Origin: an uncultured Ruminococcus sp.
Lineage (GTDB): Bacteria > Bacillota_A > Clostridia > Oscillospirales > Acutalibacteraceae
Direction of reading: 5' to 3'
Length of the DNA: 9,141 bases
NCBI GenBank assembly: GCA_902773395.1
Contig: CACYEJ010000212.1
Span: 1 to 9,141, forward strand
Position 1 is the first letter of the stretch; the number at the start of each line of letters is the position of its first letter. The position numbers and the translations under genes are program-made. The notes under the pieces are model-generated. The model was not told where the DNA came from. It did no database searches and was given only the letters and a program-made list of their open reading frames with translations. Positions 7,073 to 9,141 of this stretch are shown here, one piece after another.

Positions 7073-7102
7073 ATATTATCGCATACTTTTTATTTTTTGC
7101 AA
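7073..7102 (-). promoter_or_regulatory. Sigma-A type promoter for glmU-prs
   Basis: On the minus strand TTGCAA (7102-7097) is followed after 17 bases by ATAATA (7079-7074), or after 18 bases by TAATAT (7078-7073). The surrounding sequence is strongly AT-rich. Transcription would begin near 7066, leaving a leader of about 25 bases with the GAGGTG site. It lies downstream of the terminator of the preceding gene, as expected for the first promoter of a new operon. Confidence 0.65.
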
Positions 7103-7209
7103 GAGATTTTTTAATAATTCAATGACATTTTTCGCATTTTTAATACTTTGAACAGAACAGCATGAAATTTTAGGACAATTATCGGCAAATTAGCCATTAA
7201 ACTCAAATC

Positions 7210-7242
7210 AAAAAGAGCGAATCCAAGCAGACGGACTCGCTC
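7210..7242 (-). terminator. Intrinsic terminator of the vWA-dockerin gene
   Basis: On the minus strand GAGCGAGTCC (7242-7233) pairs over ten bases, with one G-T wobble, with GGATTCGCTC (7224-7215) around an eight-base loop. A T5 run follows immediately (7214-7210), with more T beyond. It begins 22 bases after the stop codon at 7265. This is a textbook Rho-independent terminator and separates this gene from glmU-prs. Confidence 0.9.
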
Positions 7243-7264
7243 ATTATAAGTAAATGCCTTAATA

Positions 7265-8296
7265 TTAATCTTCTGCAAGATCGAATTCCTTGCCGATTTT
7301 GTCATTATCCTTAATGCCTACGGAATAGCGAAGTACCATAAGGCTGTCAAGGCTGTTGATTTTATCGTCAAAATTAACGTTGCCAATCTGATGTCTTCTG
7401 TTGGTGAACTTAGTAAGACCAACGCTTGCACGGAGAATAACAAGGCTGTCGTCAGAATTCACCTTGCCGTCAAAGTTTACATCGCCCAAAAGAGCCTTGC
7501 CTGTGCCGGGGTCAATAATCTCCTCTGCAATACTGTCAAAAGCAAACTGGAAATCATTCGGGTTAGCAACATCTTTAAATGTAGCCTCAGACGTTGCCAA
7601 ATCCTTTGCAGTCAATCTGAAAAGCGCAGCAACAGACTTACCAGCTTCAGGAATATCATTCATGGTCTGAAAAAGTCCTGTTACATAGATTACAGTATCC
7701 TTTTTAATATCATCAGCAGTAGCAAGAGCCGCATTTGCATAAGCATAAAGTTTAACTTTGGTGTTTGTTCTGTACCAATCACTTCCGACAACACTTGAAT
7801 CATAATGACCGGAATACGAATAATCGCCCTGATTAGTAAAGCCTGTTGTAACCAGAACAATACTCTTCTTCACATCGCCTTCAACCTTGTTTAAAAGCTC
7901 TTTAGCAGACTTCAATCCGGAATTGATATCACGAACGTCTGAACCGTCAGACACAACAGCTCTTACCTTATTTGATACGCCCTGAATATCGGTAGTAAAA
8001 TCTGAAAGCACATTTGAATATTTTGAGTATGTAACAACTGCAACATGGTTATCGCCCTGCGCTCTGATAACACTTTGAAGAAATGTTACAGACGCTGTTC
8101 TTACATAATCAATAGAAGAAGAAGCCGTATAGATTTTTGTACTGCCGCTGTAAAAACTGGACTCACCCGAAATATCCATAACCAAAACGGTGTATCGTGA
8201 AGTTCCCTTGTTTTCTGCTGCGCTTGCATTAGTGGACATTGGCACACAGCAAATGACTATCATCACTGCAAGCACTAGTGATAAAAATTTTTTCAT
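7265..8296 (-). CDS. Secreted vWA-domain protein with C-terminal dockerin
   Basis: The predicted 343-residue protein starts with a Sec signal peptide: two lysines, a hydrophobic core FLSLVLAVMIVICCV, and probable cleavage after Ala26 (NASA|AE). Residues of about 35-260 read as a von Willebrand factor A domain. The first strand is YTVLVMDISGE, followed by SGLKSAKELL, the strand SIVLVTTG, DTVIYVTGLF and a closing helix FAFDSIAEEI. The metal site is degraded: Asp41-x-Ser43-x-Glu45 replaces DxSxS, and Thr151 stands where the TDG aspartate is usual. The C-terminus is a dockerin with two calcium-loop segments, DVNFDGKVNSDD from 272 and NVNFDDKINSLD from 306. The protein is presumably exported and docked on a cohesin-bearing scaffoldin, acting in adhesion or protein binding rather than catalysis; no enzyme domain is seen. 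GGAGGT at 8307-8312 supports ATG 8296; an upstream in-frame ATG (8314) overlaps that site. It has its own promoter and terminator. Confidence 0.88.
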   Translation of the reverse strand: MKKFLSLVLAVMIVICCVPMSTNASAAENKGTSRYTVLVMDISGESSFYSGSTKIYTASSSIDYVRTASVTFLQSVIRAQGDNHVAVVTYSKYSNVLSDFTTDIQGVSNKVRAVVSDGSDVRDINSGLKSAKELLNKVEGDVKKSIVLVTTGFTNQGDYSYSGHYDSSVVGSDWYRTNTKVKLYAYANAALATADDIKKDTVIYVTGLFQTMNDIPEAGKSVAALFRLTAKDLATSEATFKDVANPNDFQFAFDSIAEEIIDPGTGKALLGDVNFDGKVNSDDSLVILRASVGLTKFTNRRHQIGNVNFDDKINSLDSLMVLRYSVGIKDNDKIGKEFDLAED

Positions 8297-8306
8297 TTTT
8301 CGAAAT

Positions 8307-8312
8307 ACCTCC
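8307..8312 (-). promoter_or_regulatory. Ribosome binding site that sets the vWA-dockerin start
   Basis: GGAGGT lies ten bases before ATG 8296, slightly far but strong. The upstream in-frame ATG at 8314-8312 shares its last base with this site and has only a weaker, more distant AGGTG before it. The shorter start also gives a conventional signal peptide beginning MKKFL. Confidence 0.7.
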
Positions 8313-8332
8313 ATTTATAATATTGTACACCT

Positions 8333-8352
8333 CGCTATTATCACTCATAGCG
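8333..8352 (-). promoter_or_regulatory. Hairpin at the 5' end of the vWA-dockerin mRNA
   Basis: CGCTAT (8352-8347 on the minus strand) pairs perfectly with ATAGCG (8338-8333) around an eight-base loop. With the promoter just upstream, transcription should start near 8355, so the stem would form at the very start of the message. Such 5' stems commonly protect mRNA from decay; that role here is inferred. It is too small to be a known riboswitch. Confidence 0.5.
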
Positions 8353-8361
8353 CACACATTT

Positions 8362-8390
8362 ATTATACATCATCTAAAACAAAATCGCAA
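8362..8390 (-). promoter_or_regulatory. Near-consensus sigma-A promoter of the vWA-dockerin gene
   Basis: On the minus strand TTGCGA (8390-8385) and a perfect TATAAT (8367-8362) are separated by exactly 17 bases. AT-rich sequence lies upstream of the -35. It gives a leader of about 60 bases containing the 5' hairpin and the GGAGGT site. Confidence 0.85.
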
Positions 8391-8660
8391 CGGTTTTTTA
8401 CATTAAAATAATTATCATCACTTTTTCTAAATTCTCATTTGAATTCCTGTAAATTTTTACGTTTATAGTTTTAACAAATCAATTCTTCATAAGAAATATA
8501 ATATTTTTCCTCTCGCCATGAATAATTATTCCAAAAACTCCCATACTGAATTTACACAGTTTAAAAAATTTTTCAAATAATTTTCGTTGTTTTTTTTATA
8601 AAACACTGGATTTTTTCCCCATATTCTGTTATAATTATTTATAGGCTGGTGGATAGTTTG
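8391..8660. other. AT-rich divergent intergenic region
   Basis: This spacer separates the divergent vWA-dockerin and ppdK genes. No reading frame with a credible start is seen. Apart from a second TATAAT on the plus strand at 8630-8635, with only a weak CTGGAT 18 bases upstream, and short AT palindromes such as aattc/gaatt (8430-8434 and 8441-8445), it shows nothing clear. Confidence 0.6.
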
Positions 8661-8678
8661 TATTTTTGTGCAAAAATA
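8661..8678. promoter_or_regulatory. Perfect 18-bp dyad upstream of the ppdK promoter
   Basis: TATTTTTG (8661-8668) and CAAAAATA (8671-8678) are exact reverse complements with a two-base TG spacer. The centre lies about 44 bases before the start site predicted from TATAAT at 8702, which suits an activator overlapping a weak -35 region. I do not recognise the motif as CcpA, Crp or Rex. It may be an operator; AT-rich chance symmetry is the alternative. Confidence 0.45.
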
Positions 8679-8701
8679 TCAATTTATTATCCCATTTCGG
8701 G

Positions 8702-8707
8702 TATAAT
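8702..8707 (+). promoter_or_regulatory. -10 element of the ppdK promoter
   Basis: A perfect TATAAT lies 69 bases before the ppdK ATG, predicting a start near 8714. The -35 region (8679-8684, TCAATT) is poor, which suggests dependence on an activator or on the dyad at 8661-8678. A second, more distant TATAAT at 8630-8635 could be an additional promoter. Confidence 0.6.
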
Positions 8708-8730
8708 GCACAAAATTTCTGAAAACAGTC

Positions 8731-8747
8731 TGTTCACCTTGCGAACA
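8731..8747 (+). promoter_or_regulatory. TGTTC-N7-GAACA dyad in the ppdK leader
   Basis: Five-base arms at 8731-8735 and 8743-8747 are exact reverse complements around accttgc. The site lies about 17-33 bases after the predicted start, so it could be a repressor operator or a small leader hairpin. It is 15 bases before the AGGAGG site. With only five-base arms this is tentative. Confidence 0.35.
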
Positions 8748-8775
8748 ACATTAATTTACTTAGGAGGTAATTGCA

Positions 8776-9141
8776 ATGGCAAACAAATGGGTGTACCTTT
8801 TCAGCGAGGGTAATGCTAACATGCGTGAGCTTCTCGGCGGTAAGGGTGCCAACTTGGCTGAAATGACAAATATCGGTCTTCCTGTACCTCAGGGCTTCAC
8901 AATCACAACAGAGGCTTGTACTCAGTACTATGAGGACGGCAGAGAAATTAATGAGGAGATTCAGGGTCAGATTAACGAGTATATCGTTAAGATGGAAGAA
9001 ATCACAGGCAAGAAGTTCGGTGACAAGGAGAATCCGCTTCTCGTTTCCGTTCGTTCAGGAGCAAGAGCTTCAATGCCCGGTATGATGGATACAATTCTTA
9101 ACCTCGGTCTTAACGAAGAGGTTGTTAATACAATCGCAGAG
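8776..9141 (+). CDS. ppdK: Pyruvate, phosphate dikinase, N-terminal part (runs off window)
   Basis: The 122 residues present are the start of pyruvate phosphate dikinase, which interconverts pyruvate, ATP and phosphate with PEP, AMP and pyrophosphate. In anaerobic Clostridia it commonly works in pyrophosphate-linked glycolysis. The signatures are [20 protein letters not shown], the nucleotide-binding [19 protein letters not shown], and [22 protein letters not shown], all highly conserved in the ATP-grasp domain. The family is about 870-900 residues, so most of the gene, including the phosphohistidine and PEP/pyruvate domains, lies beyond the right edge. The ATG follows AGGAGG (8762-8767) by eight bases, a strong site that fits high expression. 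It is the only plus-strand gene here and diverges from the vWA-dockerin gene. Confidence 0.96.
   Translation, partial: MANKWVYLFSEGNANMRELLGGKGANLAEMTNIGLPVPQGFTITTEACTQYYEDGREINEEIQGQINEYIVKMEEITGKKFGDKENPLLVSVRSGARASMPGMMDTILNLGLNEEVVNTIAE

Noticed and set aside
7111..7305. 64-residue minus-strand frame overlapping the end of the vWA-dockerin gene
   Set aside because: It runs through the intrinsic terminator at 7210-7242 and lacks a binding site, so it is a chance frame.
8630..8635. Second TATAAT as the main ppdK promoter
   Set aside because: Its -35 candidate is weak and it would give a leader of about 135 bases. It is kept only as a possible additional start.

Overview
This window looks like the chromosome of a low-to-mid GC Gram-positive gut Clostridia, most like Ruminococcus in the broad sense. 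The evidence is the Firmicutes-type gene order glmU-prs-pth-mfd, strong GGAGG/GAGGTG ribosome binding sites, sigma-A type promoters, a pyruvate phosphate dikinase gene, and a secreted protein ending in a two-segment dockerin. Dockerins are a hallmark of cellulosome- or amylosome-forming ruminococci. I assign the organism from these features, not from a database match.

Layout, left to right. Bases 1-548 hold no convincing gene. They contain a degenerate direct repeat (44-183) and a strongly self-complementary element (185-295). Next come mfd (549-3989) and pth (4001-4597), both on the minus strand, 11 bases apart and evidently co-transcribed. Bases 4598-5240 form a second gene-free, repeat-rich block. 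It holds a candidate pth promoter, an imperfect inverted repeat, a four-copy 63-64 bp tandem array and a hairpin/terminator behind prs. Then prs (5241-6203) and a shortened glmU (6282-7040) follow on the minus strand, with a good promoter before glmU. A clear intrinsic terminator (7210-7242) closes the next minus-strand gene, which encodes a secreted von Willebrand A domain-dockerin protein (7265-8296) with its own near-consensus promoter. The AT-rich region 8391-8775 separates it from the divergent ppdK (pyruvate phosphate dikinase), which runs off the right edge on the plus strand.

How the genes fit together. GlmU makes UDP-GlcNAc for the cell wall, Prs makes PRPP for nucleotides, Pth recycles peptidyl-tRNA, and Mfd couples stalled transcription to repair. 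They share a conserved housekeeping neighbourhood rather than one pathway. The vWA-dockerin protein is an independent accessory unit, presumably displayed by a cohesin-bearing scaffold.

Most of the window is ordinary. The points worth a second look are a GlmU without its acetyltransferase half, a Pth whose second signature is altered, a vWA-dockerin protein with a degraded metal site, and two repeat-rich blocks on either side of pth-mfd. I did not see a defence system, mobile element, CRISPR array or RNA gene.
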